Of a stretch of 64,000 bases of DNA, positions 21,898-34,100 are shown in pieces. The notes beneath the pieces were generated by a model. That model did not search any database. It saw nothing but the letters and a program-made list of their open reading frames with translations, and was not told where the DNA came from. The stretch lies in assembly GCA_963969365.1 (NCBI GenBank), contig OZ017758.1, positions 1,178,001-1,242,000 of the forward strand, given 5' to 3'. Source of the stretch: Asterochloris sp. CNOR1 (taxonomy: Eukaryota > Chlorophyta > Trebouxiophyceae > Trebouxiales > Trebouxiaceae). The stretch's first letter is position 1; the number at the start of each line of letters is the position of its first letter. The position numbers and the translations under genes were made by a program.

Positions 21898-24756
21898 TAG
21901 CGGCGCATGACCTGGGTGTCCGGCATGCCAGCCTGGGCCTGCAGAAAGCCTGACCGGATCTGCAGAGAGAGGGTGTATTCACATCAGGGCGTGGGCACAG
22001 TGGCAGAGCAGAGCTCTGTGCTGAGGAGTGGGGCAGGCAAGGCAAGACTGAAGCACCTCCTCACAAACATATGCCGAAGGCAGCAAGCTAGTCTTCCCCA
22101 AACTGTTTGCGCCTCGTGTGTGCATTAGACACACCTGACCCTGGATATCGTTCACACCGCCTGGGCCTGCTGGCAAAAAGACCGTGGAGTTCCCCTTGTT
22201 GTTGCCCAGTGCTGCAAGGGGGGCAGGCGATGTCAGCCTTTTCATTACAACATTCCTGCTAAAAAAATGCACATGAAGCAACAAAAACGAACACTTGCAG
22301 AAATGAAAGCAGCACTTGCCTGACATGGTGTCAAAGTACTTTGAGTAGTGGACAATTGAGACAGATGTCAGTGGAAGGAGATGGGAGATTGCTTCTGAGC
22401 AAAAACACAACTTGGCCAGACAGACAGGCCACCGGCAGGGAAGACAGCAGGCCAGGCAGGCAAGTCATTCCAAAGAGCATGCAACATGAATCTACCCATT
22501 GGGGAAAAAGGAAGGACACAAAGAGAGGGCAAAGCGGCAGAGAGGGACAACAGAGCCCACAAGCCATTTGCCAGAGCGCACCTGCGTAATGAGCATGAGC
22601 TCAATTACATCCCTTGAGTTGATGTCAGCGACATCAGAGCTAAAGTTGGTCACCTGCACAGCAGCAACACCCAGAAGGATGAGCACAGCCTCCACAAAAT
22701 AGACGGCCAGGTGAGTACTCTGAACAAAACCCGGCCAGGTGAGTACTCGGAACAAAACCCTGCCACTCACCGACTCGCGCAGCCCAGCCACAATTGCCTT
22801 GCGCTGCCTGGAAGTAGAACAAGTGGGTTCAACAGCTTGAAGGGTGCAAAGAGCGCTGCAACAACTTCTGAAGACAACTGCTCTCACAGATGAGCCACCT
22901 GCAGGACCTACAGTTTGTCAAGCAGACTCACCTAGCCACGCCCTGCCCAGCAAGGAATTTTGACTCAGCATCTGCTTCAGCAGCCTGCAGGCACGGACAA
23001 AACCACTCAACGCATCATACATTGTGCTTGACAGGGCAGCCGCCTGGTAGCCACTGAAACTTGTCTGACCTTGATGACCGTCATCTTCTCAGCCTCAGCC
23101 TTCTCCATAGCTGCCTGCCTGCAGCATACTCAGAAGCAGTTGATACGGCTGACAGCCCACTCAAGCAGCAGGGACAGCAGTGGCTGGTTCAGCATAGGCG
23201 AATTACTCTACCTCATGCGTGACGCAGCATTGATCTCGTTCATGGCAACCCTGACCCTGGCATCAGGCTCAATATCAGTGACCTGTAGGCCAGCAAGACA
23301 AGCAGTCAAATGTGCTGTAAGTCACAATAAATCCCAAGGTGGCGCTTAAAACATCATTGCAAACAGGCTGCCAATGATCTCAAGCCGCTCTTGGCAGCTC
23401 ACCAGCGTCTGGATGATGGAAAAGCCAAATGCCGTCATGCTCTTCTCCAGCTGCTCCTTGACATCCTGTGCAATCTCCTCCTTGGACTGCAGACAGCAAC
23501 AACGTCTGTCATGGCCTTCCCACTGGCGCTCATGTGAGCCCAGCCACCTCAATGTCACTGTGGGGCAGCTTGGGTGGCTGACAATCAGCTCAGCAAGGGG
23601 CTGGTTGTGGAAAGGGCTCAGATGACCAACAGCCCCCCCTGCAACTGTGCCACTCACTGTGAAGACATCGTCCAGAATCATCTTGGGGACTGTGGCACGG
23701 ACCTGGAGGGAAATAGAAACAGCAGGGGTTCACGGCCATGTCATTGTTCTCAGTTGTTGCAAAGAGGAAACCTCGGAGAGCAGCCAGGCATCGTTTGGGC
23801 TTGTTTGCACGTACCACATCAAAGACATAGGACTGGATCTGGCTCCTTGAGTCTGTCAGGCGGTAGAAGGCATCATGGATGGCGCTCAGAACAACCTGCA
23901 TGGAATAGCAGGCTGGCACTTTAGAACACAACAGATGGCAGCAATGCTCTGGCAAGATGCGGAGGACATTGATTGCTTCAACAAGCTGAGCAGTTCTGCT
24001 TGAGCGCAAAGGGACCCGTGCAATGTGAAGGCAGGGCTGCAACACCTCGTGGGGAGGTACAGCAACTTTGCTGAGGCAGGGGTGCCTCATCTGGGGCAAA
24101 GATAGTCAACCAGAGCTGTCAGCCTCAGGCAGCATGCCCAGCCAGTTGATATGCTTGCCTGGTACTGAACACTGATCACAATGGTGACAAACCTGCAGGA
24201 GACAAGCAGCAGTATCTGTATAGTAGAACTCTCATGATTGAGCAATCTAAAAAGCCACATCATCGCCTGCCAACTTACACATTGTCCTTAGTCTTGGTTT
24301 CACACCGCACGTCCAGCTGCTGGACACGCAGAGAAAGACCGCCAGCAACAGCGTCACCTGGCACAGCACAAGGACTCCGACTCATCAGTCAGCGTTGACT
24401 GAATCAGACCTGCTGACTGAATGACATGTTTGCGCAGGTGAGAAGTCAAGTTCAGGCCACTGTACCCATGCTGAGACCTGGGAGGGGGCCCAGGTGGCAT
24501 AAAACTCACCAATGCAGCAGCAGATCAAATTGCACCCTGGGTGCGCAACCTTGTTGAACTTGCCGCAGCGCTGCACAATCTGCACGGTGCCCTGTGGCAC
24601 AGCGCTGAAGCAGAGGGCATTTCCCTGCAAGGCAGTAATAACAACAAGATGTTGGTCAGGGCTGCTTTGCAGGCAAGACATCAGCACGCTTGATCATCTG
24701 CAGGAGAGCCCGTCGATCCTGGCACTGGCACAGCAAACCATGCCGGAATTCACCAT
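21898..24756 (-). CDS. HIR: Hypersensitive-induced response protein (SPFH/prohibitin-domain)
   Basis: HIR proteins are SPFH-domain scaffolds that gather at plasma-membrane microdomains. The gene has about 15 small exons. The second (24624-24510) reads [20 protein letters not shown]. It needs an upstream Met, and an ATG at 24756-24754 sits right before a GT donor, which gives MGN, a likely N-myristoylation signal. Another ATG-GT lies near 24742. Later exons match plant HIR in order: [154 protein letters not shown] and a last exon ending PDTQVMRR. The intron 24158-23896 is GC-AG. The start is back to back with ORANGE. Confidence 0.93.
22704..22759. repeat. 28-base tandem duplication in HIR intron
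   Basis: Two adjacent 28-base units differ at one base (22704-22731 and 22732-22759). Each carries CAGGTGAGT, a perfect splice-donor consensus, on the strand opposite to HIR. Confidence 0.9.
23896..24158 (-). other. GC-AG intron in HIR gene
   Basis: The exon ending ISVQYQ is followed by GCAAGC, with no usable GT nearby. The next exon (23895-23815) begins [13 protein letters not shown] in phase 0. The HIR family alignment supports a direct join. Confidence 0.75.
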
Positions 24757-24940
24757 GTGCGTGTCACTTCCAAAGTCAAAGGTCAGAAAGACGGAGACAG
24801 ACTCCTGCTGCTACGTTCAGCGAAGTTGCTGGCCACAGAAGCCTGTTGAAGCTGCAGCAACTGAGCTCAAGTGAAGTTTAAGTAAGTCTCAGAATTGAAT
24901 TTCTTGGTTTTGTGAGATCTGATCTGGCAAGGACCTCAGC
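24757..24940. promoter_or_regulatory. Very short divergent promoter region, HIR / ORANGE
   Basis: About 185 bases separate the preferred start codons of HIR (minus) and ORANGE (plus). It is AT-richer than its surroundings near 24870-24910. The span is inferred from the gene starts. Confidence 0.45.
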
Positions 24941-27485
24941 ATGGACTCTTGCGGCTGCAGCACTTCCGGCAGGCATTACACTTCCGGATGTGAGCCCTTT
25001 GAAGGGCATGCCAGGGCCCTCCCAAGGCTCATCCCTTGCAGATTGCGCAAATGCAAGGCCTCAGCCAGGCAGCTGCACAGGCTGCTGTGCAGTGCAAGTG
25101 CATCTGCTACCTCTCAACAGCCGGATAAGGGCAACTCCATGGGCTTGTCAGACAATCAGCGGGCAGGGGACATGAAGACGGCTGCCTCAAATTATGACAG
25201 GTCTGCTGCTGCTGCTGCATGGATTGGCTGCGGCATGCACTGCCTGCACAAAAGTCCAATGGCTGTTCACCTCTTTGTCGCAGTGATGTCTCAATGGACA
25301 ATGACAGGATGCAAGCCATGTCTGACAACTTCTGCATCATAGAGGGCAGAGACTCTGTCAAGGTGGTTCCAGCAAGCTGCTGCAGTCCTGGCTGTGCAGC
25401 TCTGTCCCTGCTCACATGCTCCTGTCTTATAGCCTTCCCCCTGCAAGATGTAACAAGATCTCCTGCGTCAGTTGTGATCCTCCATCTGCCCTCTCTACAG
25501 AATGTTAACGTTCTGACCTTTCAAGTGCTTTGCAGAATTTTGAAGCACTCCAGCTAGATGAGATCAAACAGTCCATAGCAGTCAGGCGCAACCGCATCTT
25601 CCTGCTCATGGAGGAGGTTCGGCGCTTACGGATACAGCAGCGACTCAAGGTGGGTCGCTTGCCTGCCCAGACAGCCTATCAGGACGAGTGAGCAGAGCTT
25701 TGTGTCCTCAGGTGCACAGGCAAAGGGTGCCTTCGCAGGGTGTCAGCCTGGCAGTAAGCTGCCCTGTGTGAGGCTGCGCAGAACGATGCTGCACATTGCA
25801 GGCCAAGGCCCTGTGCAGGTCACTAAGCACAGCGTTGAGTTGGGTGTCTGAGCATGAGCAAGGGGTCTGGTAGTACTTTGTGCATGTGCAGGATTTGAGC
25901 TTTGCTGGCACAGGCTCTCTAGTGTGGGCGATGAGGCGTGCACTGAGCAGGATCCCTTGAGCGGGATGGTGAATCCAGCACTTTGCCAGCTCGCCTGTAG
26001 ATGTGCAGGGTGCTGAGAGGAAGAGCTCTATGAAAACACATGCCCAGCCCGAAAATAAGCAGGACCCGTTCAGCTGAACGCTGAGCCCAGCGCTTAGTCA
26101 GTGCCCTGTGGAAGTGCAGGGTGCTGAGCCCAGCACAGAGGAGGAGGTTCGCGAGGAGAAATTCCAGAGCGCCGTCCCCCTTCTGCCGCCGCTGTCAGAG
26201 CAGACCGTCCAGATGTACTGGCAGTTCTATGTGTGCGCAGTCGGCTTCATCATCCTCTTTGGCGGGCTGTTGTCCCCCATCCTGGAGGTTCGCATGGGCC
26301 TGGGAGGTGAGCTCCACTGGTGGCAGTACTTTGGCTTCGAAAACCTTTTTCAGTGCAAGGCGCTGGTGGCAGTCCTCCCAATGGATGGTGCGGTGGCGAC
26401 TGGCTTTTTCAAGGAGCTGTCGGCAGGTCAGGATTGAAAGTCACTGGTGCCACGCTTGTCCTGTCTGAGGGCACAACCATGTGCATACACCTGGGAAAGC
26501 ATGTCACAGGGACATCAGCTGATGGGCCTGCACTCATCTCATGCGAGCGTGTGGCCAGACATGCCGCCTGCCGCCAGTTGTGCTTCTTGTCCTGCAGGCT
26601 GTCAGTGCTAGCTGGTATGAGCCTGTGCATGTGCTGCAGGGACGTCCTATGTTGATTTCATCAAGCGGATGCACCTGCCAATCCAGCTGGCAGCTGTGGA
26701 CCCCATTGTAGCCTCCTTCTGCGGGGGTGCCGTGGGGGTGCTCTCAGCACTTATGGTTGTGGAGATCAACAATGCCAAGGCCCAGGAAAAGCGGCGGTGT
26801 CAGTACTGCGAGGTGGGCCTATTCTAGCCTGCGCGCTCCCATCATGCTATGGCGATGATGGCAGAGCCCTGAAGGAGGCCTGCTGCATTGTCGAGCTGCT
26901 ATTATGCGGTGGCAGCAGTGCTGGTCATGTCAGGGAGGCCTGTGCTGGTCTCTGAGCTCACGTGCTCACGTGATGGTGCAAGCAGTGCAAGGCATGCACT
27001 CTGGCCGCTGCGTGCTCCGTGCATGTTCGTGATGCTGGCATCTGATGGGTTATGTATGAGTGAGCAGGTATCAGTTGAGGCCGCTTTGAGGGGCACTGCT
27101 CGGTAGGCAATGAAGACTTGCCATTAACTTCGGCTTTACGGTCCCCGTGAGCTGCTGGGCAGCCTGGACTGAGCAGAGTTTTGCACACCTATTCACAAGT
27201 TATATTTGTCTGTAGGGCACTGGCTACCTGACCTGTGGAAACTGTGTGGGAGGTGGCAGCGTGGCTGTGAGCGTCGACAGGGCCACAGCCAGCAATGGGG
27301 GAGAGGAGCGCTGCAGCATCTGCTCAGGCACTGGGAAAGTCATGTGCACTGCCTGCCTCTGCACAGGCAAGGCCATGGCAACAGAACATGATCCAAGGAT
27401 GGTGAGCTCGATGACAGGGTGTGTTTGCAGCAGCTGAGCAGAGATGTGACGATGTGTCTGCTGTCTGCAGGACCCCTTCAATTGA
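24941..27485 (+). CDS. OR: ORANGE protein, plastid DnaJ-type zinc-finger chaperone
   Basis: ORANGE stabilises phytoene synthase and controls carotenoid build-up in plastids. Exons are 24941-25200, 25284-25362, 25536-25649, 26120-26306, 26640-26812, 27216-27401 and 27471-27485, all in frame. The first exon is an Arg/Ser/Ala-rich transit region. The rest follows the plant protein closely: MSDNFCIIEGRDSVK, RRNRIFLLMEEVRRLRIQQR, a first membrane helix (CAVGFIILFGGLLSPILEVR), YVDFIKRMHLPIQLAAVDPI, and a second helix (GGAVGVLSALMVVEINNAKA). The Cys-rich domain CQYCEGTGYLTCGNC and CSICSGTGKVMCTACLCTG follows, then HDPRMDPFN at the end. All eight zinc-finger cysteines of the CxxCxGxG type are present. 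Length is about 336 residues, slightly more than in Arabidopsis because of the leader. Confidence 0.96.
25985..26030 (+). repeat. Acceptor echo upstream of ORANGE exon 4
   Basis: The stretch around TGCAGGGTGCTGAG at about 26004-26020 repeats the real acceptor and exon start at 26114-26128, with further weaker similarity before it. It could act as a decoy acceptor. Confidence 0.5.
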
Positions 27486-28138
27486 ACTGCCCCCACCATC
27501 CTCTCCTCAGTTCTGTTTATCGTAAGATCTTGGGCAAAACTGAGTTACAGTTGATCCCTACATGAGCTTGCATCTGAAGCACGTCCATGCTAGCTTGTTC
27601 ACTCAACCCAGTTATGTTGAAGCTCAGGAGACTCGTTAGCACCTCCCCCTGGTATCTGCAGCTGCTGCTGAGCGGAGCTATCTAAGCAAGCAGCTGCAGA
27701 TCTGATGAGTACGTTTGCTTGCATTGCCTCATCCATGGCCTTGCAGATCCCGCAAAGCCAACAGAGCAGCTTCTTGCAGCGCTCACAACCCATCAGCACC
27801 AAATTTACCTTTGCATGCCTGTGTTTAGCAAAAGACGTTTCCGTCCAAAGAGCCGGAGTGGAAATGATGTCTGTTGCAGTGTCGCACTGAAAACGATGAA
27901 GCTTGAAGATGTTCGGGCAGCAGCATGCTTGTCTCGCTTTCAGGCCCAGCATGCTCTCTTGTCAAAGGCACATGGAGCTGAGTGCAAGAATGAAAGTTTG
28001 AGATCAAATAGGGTGAGGCACCTCATTGCCTTGCATCCCGACATTGGGTTGCAGGGCTTACATTGTTTGTCCCAAGCTGAGGCTTCCGTTCACATAAACT
28101 AACCCTCCCTCGACACCAGGATGTCATAAGCAGGCCTC
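27486..28138. other. Intergenic region between ORANGE and NTE-type gene
   Basis: About 650 bases with no supported exon. It should hold the ORANGE 3' UTR and the NTE-type promoter. Open frames on both strands here lack recognisable sequence. Confidence 0.5.
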
Positions 28139-31100
28139 ATGGAGCTCGCTGACAAGGTTTCACTGCCCTTCAAGACAGGCTCAAGGCTGAAACGCAACCT
28201 GGCAGCAGCAGTTGGCATTGCCACCCTCCTGTCTGCCCTTGAGGCCTATAACCGCTTACCAAGCCGCGCTCTGCGGAGCTTGAGGAGGTGTGCTGCTGGC
28301 ATGGAGCCTGACAAGCAGCTTCCGGCCTTAGTGGAGCCACCTATCTGCCGGCCTCCTGATTGCAGGGCATGCACAGCGCTGATTGCTGCGACCCTGGAGG
28401 ACTGGTCTGGCCTGCCACTGGTCACACTCGAGGCAAGTTCTGCCAGCTCTGAGCATTGGCAACAACCAGCACCTGGAAACAGTCTGGAGCACCTCTGCCT
28501 CACCACAGGGCGACGAGCCAGAGTCTCCCAAAGCCTCCTGGAACCTGCCATCTGGCGGCTTGTCCCAAGACTATGCTGCTCAGGCAAGTCCAGCTGCTAT
28601 TGCTGGTCCGTCAATCCCAGGAGGGGCTCTCAGCGACGATCAGCTGCGCAGCACGGGCAGGCGTTGCCCTCCCAGCGAGATGTCCTCAATGTGAGCAGCA
28701 GCACTTGACATTAGCAGCTGCTGTGACATCAAGACAGTGCCCTCACATGGGTTGCAACTGCACTGGAAGCATGCCAGCAACATGGCATCCCCTGGAGCTG
28801 TGCCTGCACTGAAGCAAAGGCGCTGCCAGATGCCGCAAGCTGCCCGTGCTAGATCGGAACTGGCTTGCTAAGCATTGCATGCGTCTAGCATAGGAGGTGT
28901 TCTCTGCTGGCTACCATGCTCAGCATGCAGCATACCTAGACGGTCAAAAGGCAGCCAGCACTGTGACCTGGAAGCAGGCGTTTATTTCTAAGCACTGGCC
29001 GGCCAGGGCTACCCTCGTCTATCAGCTTTTCTGTGTTGCAGTGCCCCCTCTGCCCCGGGACCCTGCTGTCAGCAGCAGCTGCCCCGCCTGCAGGTCGTCT
29101 GAGCTGCCCAACTTCATTGCCTCCACCAAATTCTTTGCCTGCCTGGACCTGTCAGAGTCTCAGGAGCTGCTGGAGCAGGCCTACGTCATCACTGTGCAGC
29201 CCAACGAGACCCTGTTCGAGGTGGAGAACTCTTGGACTGGCATTTGGCACCTGGGGAACAGCCTGCATTGCACAATCGTGCCTGCTGTGCACAGTGCAGT
29301 CGGCTCAGCTTTTCTGGCATGCTGCTCTTGTCAAGCCAGATCTGCCAGCTGAAGGATTGGACAGTCCGGGTTGGCTGTCCTCGGCAGCTGGTCGATGAAG
29401 CTGACTGCTGGTTTGGGGTAGCTGATTTTGCCCTGCTGGCTTGGCCTTGCTGCTGAGCTGCTCTGCAGGACATCTACACAGTGCTGCTGCAGTGTGGTGA
29501 TGACAGCAGCCCGGGCATCTTCATTGTGCTGGAGGGGCGCCTGGGTGTGTACCTGCCCGACAATGAGCAGCTGCTGCACACCAACACGCTCATGCCGGGA
29601 GAGTCCATTGGAGACCTGGATGTCCTAGATGGTGAGCAGGCTGCCCATGTCATTGCCACGCAACTGCTCTGGTGTTTGCAGGCCTCTCTTCGCTAATGAG
29701 CATGACACCTGTCCTGAGGGAGAACACCTGGCCTGCGGCGATTTGCATGCATGCTGCTGGTGGACTGCTGGTAGCCACAGCCCTCTAAATGAGGACAATA
29801 TCGGAGGCAGGATGGCATAATGTGGGGGGACCGTCAGTTGCAAATCTGACCATGCACCTGATGGTGGCCAGACATGATCCACAGGCATAATCTGACAGGA
29901 TCAAGCTGAAGAGTGACCCCCTTGATCAGCACCACATGTGGTCTGCAGGTGCACGGCGGGCCTCCACTTGTATCGCTATGTCAGACGGGGCTCAGCTAGT
30001 GCAGATCTCGCAGGAGCTGTTTGTCACCTTCACCTCAGCGCGGCCGCGTGTACTCCAGATTTACCTACAAAAGGTCAGCAACAAATGCACACATAAGTTT
30101 GCCACGGCTGGCAGAGCTCTGAGTGAAGCACCTCATGTATTAGCAGGTGAAAGGTGCATCATGGGGCACATCAGATGTCTTGTCTGCACAGCAAGCTGGT
30201 GCATGTAGAGATCACATGGAAAGTGGTTGATCACCTACAGGCCATTGCGCGCCTGTGGAGGGTAGCATTCTTCACTCTGACAGACTTCCTGCATCTGAGC
30301 GTGGAGCAGACGCAGACATCTGGTGTGCCCAGTGTGCCCGCCGACAGCTCCAGCACACAGCACCGAGCGCAGAAGCGGGCAGGCAGCGTGCGCAGGCACA
30401 GCCAGAGGCGCCCTGCATCTGGTGGGCCCTTTGTAAAGGCTGCAAGCTCCTGGAGCTGAGCGCAGGCAATCCCTCAGCATCTTCTGCAGCCATGATGCAC
30501 TTAGTCAGGCAGGCCAGCTGCTTGCAACCATATGCTTGTGACATGTCAGGCCACATGTCTGGCACCCTCCCCAGCAAAAACAAATTGCGAGTCACCAGTG
30601 CAGCAGGTAGCTGGCATGTTGATGCCTGCTGTTGCTCTGTTAGCAGGCCATTGCTGTGCACAACCTCTCACTGAGCATGCTACCAGCTGCTCACTTTGTT
30701 GTCAGCTGCTTCAAGGAGTTGCAATTACTACAAACAGTGAGCAGAGTGTGACTTCTTCAGAAGACACAGCGCCAATGTGCACGCAGGTGCAAGTGCAGGA
30801 GCACGGCACAATGACAGTCTCCTTGCTGGGCAGGCCTGCCATCACTAATACCCGTGTGTTTTTTGACAAAAGACCCGAAGCGCATGCAGGCGCCCGTGTA
30901 GGCCGCACAGCCCAGGCAGAGGCTACCACCAGCACGCAGGGAGCTGCGACCTCCACCTCAGAGGCTGCAGCAGCAGCTGTGGCACAGGTCAATGGGCAGC
31001 AGTCCGACGAGCAGCGGCCCCTGGTGTCTCCCTTCCAAAACTGGATGGGAGGGATGGAGCAAAAGCCACGCTTGGCTAAACTGCCACAGAGCAGCTTCAG

Positions 31101-34100
31101 GAAGCGCAAAGCGCTGCAGCGCGGGGGACAGTTGGCTGCTGTGGCTGAAGAGGACGACGCAGGTCTGCTGCAGCCTGAGTTGCTGGCCCTGCAGCACTGC
31201 CTGCCACTCAGCTGCCCTGCTTGAAGACCTGCCCGTCCATCTCTGGCCTCTGTGAGAGCTCACTAACTGTGACCTCTGCATGCTGTTGTGCTGTTTTGGG
31301 CATCCTGCTGAGCACTACAGCTTGACCCCATGGCAGAGTGTGTGTATACGGCCAAGAGCGGTAGCAGATGCTGTCCTGATGGTAGATTTGCCAGTTGCCG
31401 TGCAGGTGACAGTGAGGCAGACAACACCACAGCTGATGAAGCAGCTGGGGCCTCACCTCGAGGCTGCAGCCCACGGCGGCACCCTGCATCTCTGGACTTG
31501 GATGAAACGCTGGAGGAAGCCTTGGAGCAGACGCTGAGCTCTGAGGGGTTGGCACTTGCAGAGGGTGAAGGGGGACCCCAGGAGCATTTGCAGCAGCGGC
31601 CGCCATCGCCAATGCTAATGCCCAGTCCAGCAGCCTCTCAGGGGCTAGCACTGCTGGGCATGGGAGGATCTAGCTGGTGGATGCGCCAGCAGCCTGGCCT
31701 TGCAGGTATAGTATGCTTGAATGGCAAACACTCATGTAGTCATCATGCTGCAGAGGTCAGCCTGTGCCTGTCCCTGGTGTGCTCCACCAGTGTGTGAACT
31801 TGGATGCCGTGTTGATGTGTCATGAAGACATTGCGGCTGTGCAAGCTGCAAAGGTCTTGCATGTCCTGTAGAGCCCAAAAGTGCTGACAACATGAAGGTG
31901 TGCCTCTGCAGGCTTGACGGCCCCAGAACAGGCTCCTGACTCACCAGATGCTGCAGCAGCTGCTGGTGGCGCACAGCTTGCGGCTGGCGCCAACGAAGAG
32001 GATCCAGCAGCAGCGGGCAGTTTGGAGCCAGACTTCAGCAATCCTGAAACTGAAAAGACTCTGGCCAAGGGGTTGCGGCAGACGCTGAACAGGCTGCACA
32101 CCATGTCCCTGCCTGCAGCCCTCGTCAGGGCATACTCCTCAGAGGCCGCTGCCCAGGTACAGTTATCTATCTGTCTGTTTCTCATGTTGGCTCGAAGAGC
32201 TTCCGCTGCATGATGTGCACATTGTTGGCAGGCCTCCTCCTCGGATATGGATGTCAGACAGATTGCTGCACACCTATTGTGATCAGGTGGAAAGGTCGCT
32301 GTCTGGCACTTTGCAGCATGGACTTAACATGTTCGCATGCTGCAGGAGGCACAAGCAGAGCATGAGGACTCCAGCAAGGCTCCAGCAGAGGCTGCCACAG
32401 GGCTGCGGCGCCACTTGTCCCGCAAGAGGTCCCTGGCATTCAGTGGCAGGCAGGCAAGCCCTCTTCCTGCCGTGTTGTGTGGCCCACGCCAGTAATTGCC
32501 TCTCTACACAGAGCAGATCATCCTTTTGCATGCTGACATTGCAGTTGCGCACCTGGAGCAGCAATGAGTCAGTAAGATGCACTTGATGCTTCTGCACTGA
32601 CTCATCAGGTGTCTGCAAGCATCTGCGCCCATCAGCATGCTGCTGTCTGCAGTCTGCCTGGCCATAGCATTGCAAGCCTGAGCAGCAACAGGCCCATACA
32701 CAGTGCTGTTGCCTGCCGGCCTGCCGGGCAACAGGGTGAATAGGTGTGGGCCATGCGGACGCTCAGTCCCATGACAAAGTGTAGGAACATGGAGCGGTGC
32801 AGTGCTGCTGCCTGTAGGAGCTTGCAGGGATGCCTGACTGCATGCTGGGACACTGTGAACGTGTGCACAGCAGCATGCACTGACAGGCTGGCTGCTGCCT
32901 GCAGGCCTGCCTGGCCACAGGATGGGACATCGTTGGCCCTGAAGAAGCTCAATTCAGTGAGGAGCTGTGGGAGCTGCTGGCTGAGCGGTTGGAGGATTCC
33001 CCTGTGGGTCGACGCTTTGAGCTGCAGAGGGGGCAGGTGCTCCAGAGCCGGGACCAGATGAGCAGAGTGCTTTTCCTGATTGCTCAGGTGAGTTAAAGGA
33101 TGAGTGCAGCTGCACCTGAGGCTGCAGAGCTGAGACCAGCCCGCCCAGGTGTTATTCCTGAAGCTCAGGTCAGCTGTGTCTGGATGGACTAAAGAGCCTC
33201 TAGCCTATGCATGCAGTTGCACATGCTGCTACTGAAGCTTACCATCACAACAGGGTTGGGATTGAGGCCCCTCATATGTCTGGGCACCAAAGCACTGACC
33301 CTGCGGTGCATTCTTGAGGGCCTTGGTCTCTTGGAGGGTGCGTTCATTGTGCTGCAGGGGCACATGTTTGCAGAGCGCTTGGGGAGTGATGGCAAGACTG
33401 AGTCGGCAGTTGTGGGGCCAGGCAGCCTTATCAGCTGCGCTGCCTTCCTGAGCGGTACGCGCAGCCGCGCCTCGCTGCAGGCTGCAGAGATGTGCCGCAT
33501 TGTGGTCCTGGGCTCTGAGGAGCTTGACATATTGCTGGTGAGTGTTGACTGCCACAAAGATTCTCGTCACCAGTTGTCTCCTTGACTGAGCGCTGGGCTC
33601 ACTGCCTTCTGCGCACCACTGCCCAATCTCTCACCATACCAGCAGTCAAGGTTCAGCAAGGAGCTGGACATGTATTTGGTGGGTATGCAGTGCATCAATG
33701 TTAAGGCCTTCATGGCCTCATCAGGCGAGCATTGCGGTCCTGTAGTCTGAGGAGGGGGACTTGCTGCTGGTGAGTGCAAATTTTGTCAGAGCTAGGGATA
33801 GTGCTTGACCTCTGTTGCAGCCGGAGACGCCTGGAGTGAGAGGAGCCACTTGCAGAGGAAGGACAATCAGCTTGGGTGTTGCCCCCAGGGCTGAGTTCGC
33901 CCTCCTAAGTGCTGCTCAGAGCATGAAAATTGGAGATCCTCAGGTCTGCAGAGATGATGGATTGCAAAGCTGTCTGGCTGAAGGGTCCCGCATGCTGTGC
34001 AGACCAGGAGCAGCGCCCTGTTCCTTGAGCTGCTGTTGGCGGCTGGCAAGGCCATGGGCCCAGTGATCCGCAGGTTCTTCAGCCTGGGGCTCAACAGGGT

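Noticed and set aside
22325-22350. A second GC donor in HIR after YFDTMSG
   Set aside because: Using GCAAGT there gives a stop after the join. The GT three bases on keeps the frame and gives YFDTMSGK, so it is an ordinary GT-AG intron.
25985-26119. ORANGE exon 4 starting further upstream
   Set aside because: The upstream stretch is an echo of the real acceptor and would not keep the frame that matches the plant protein.
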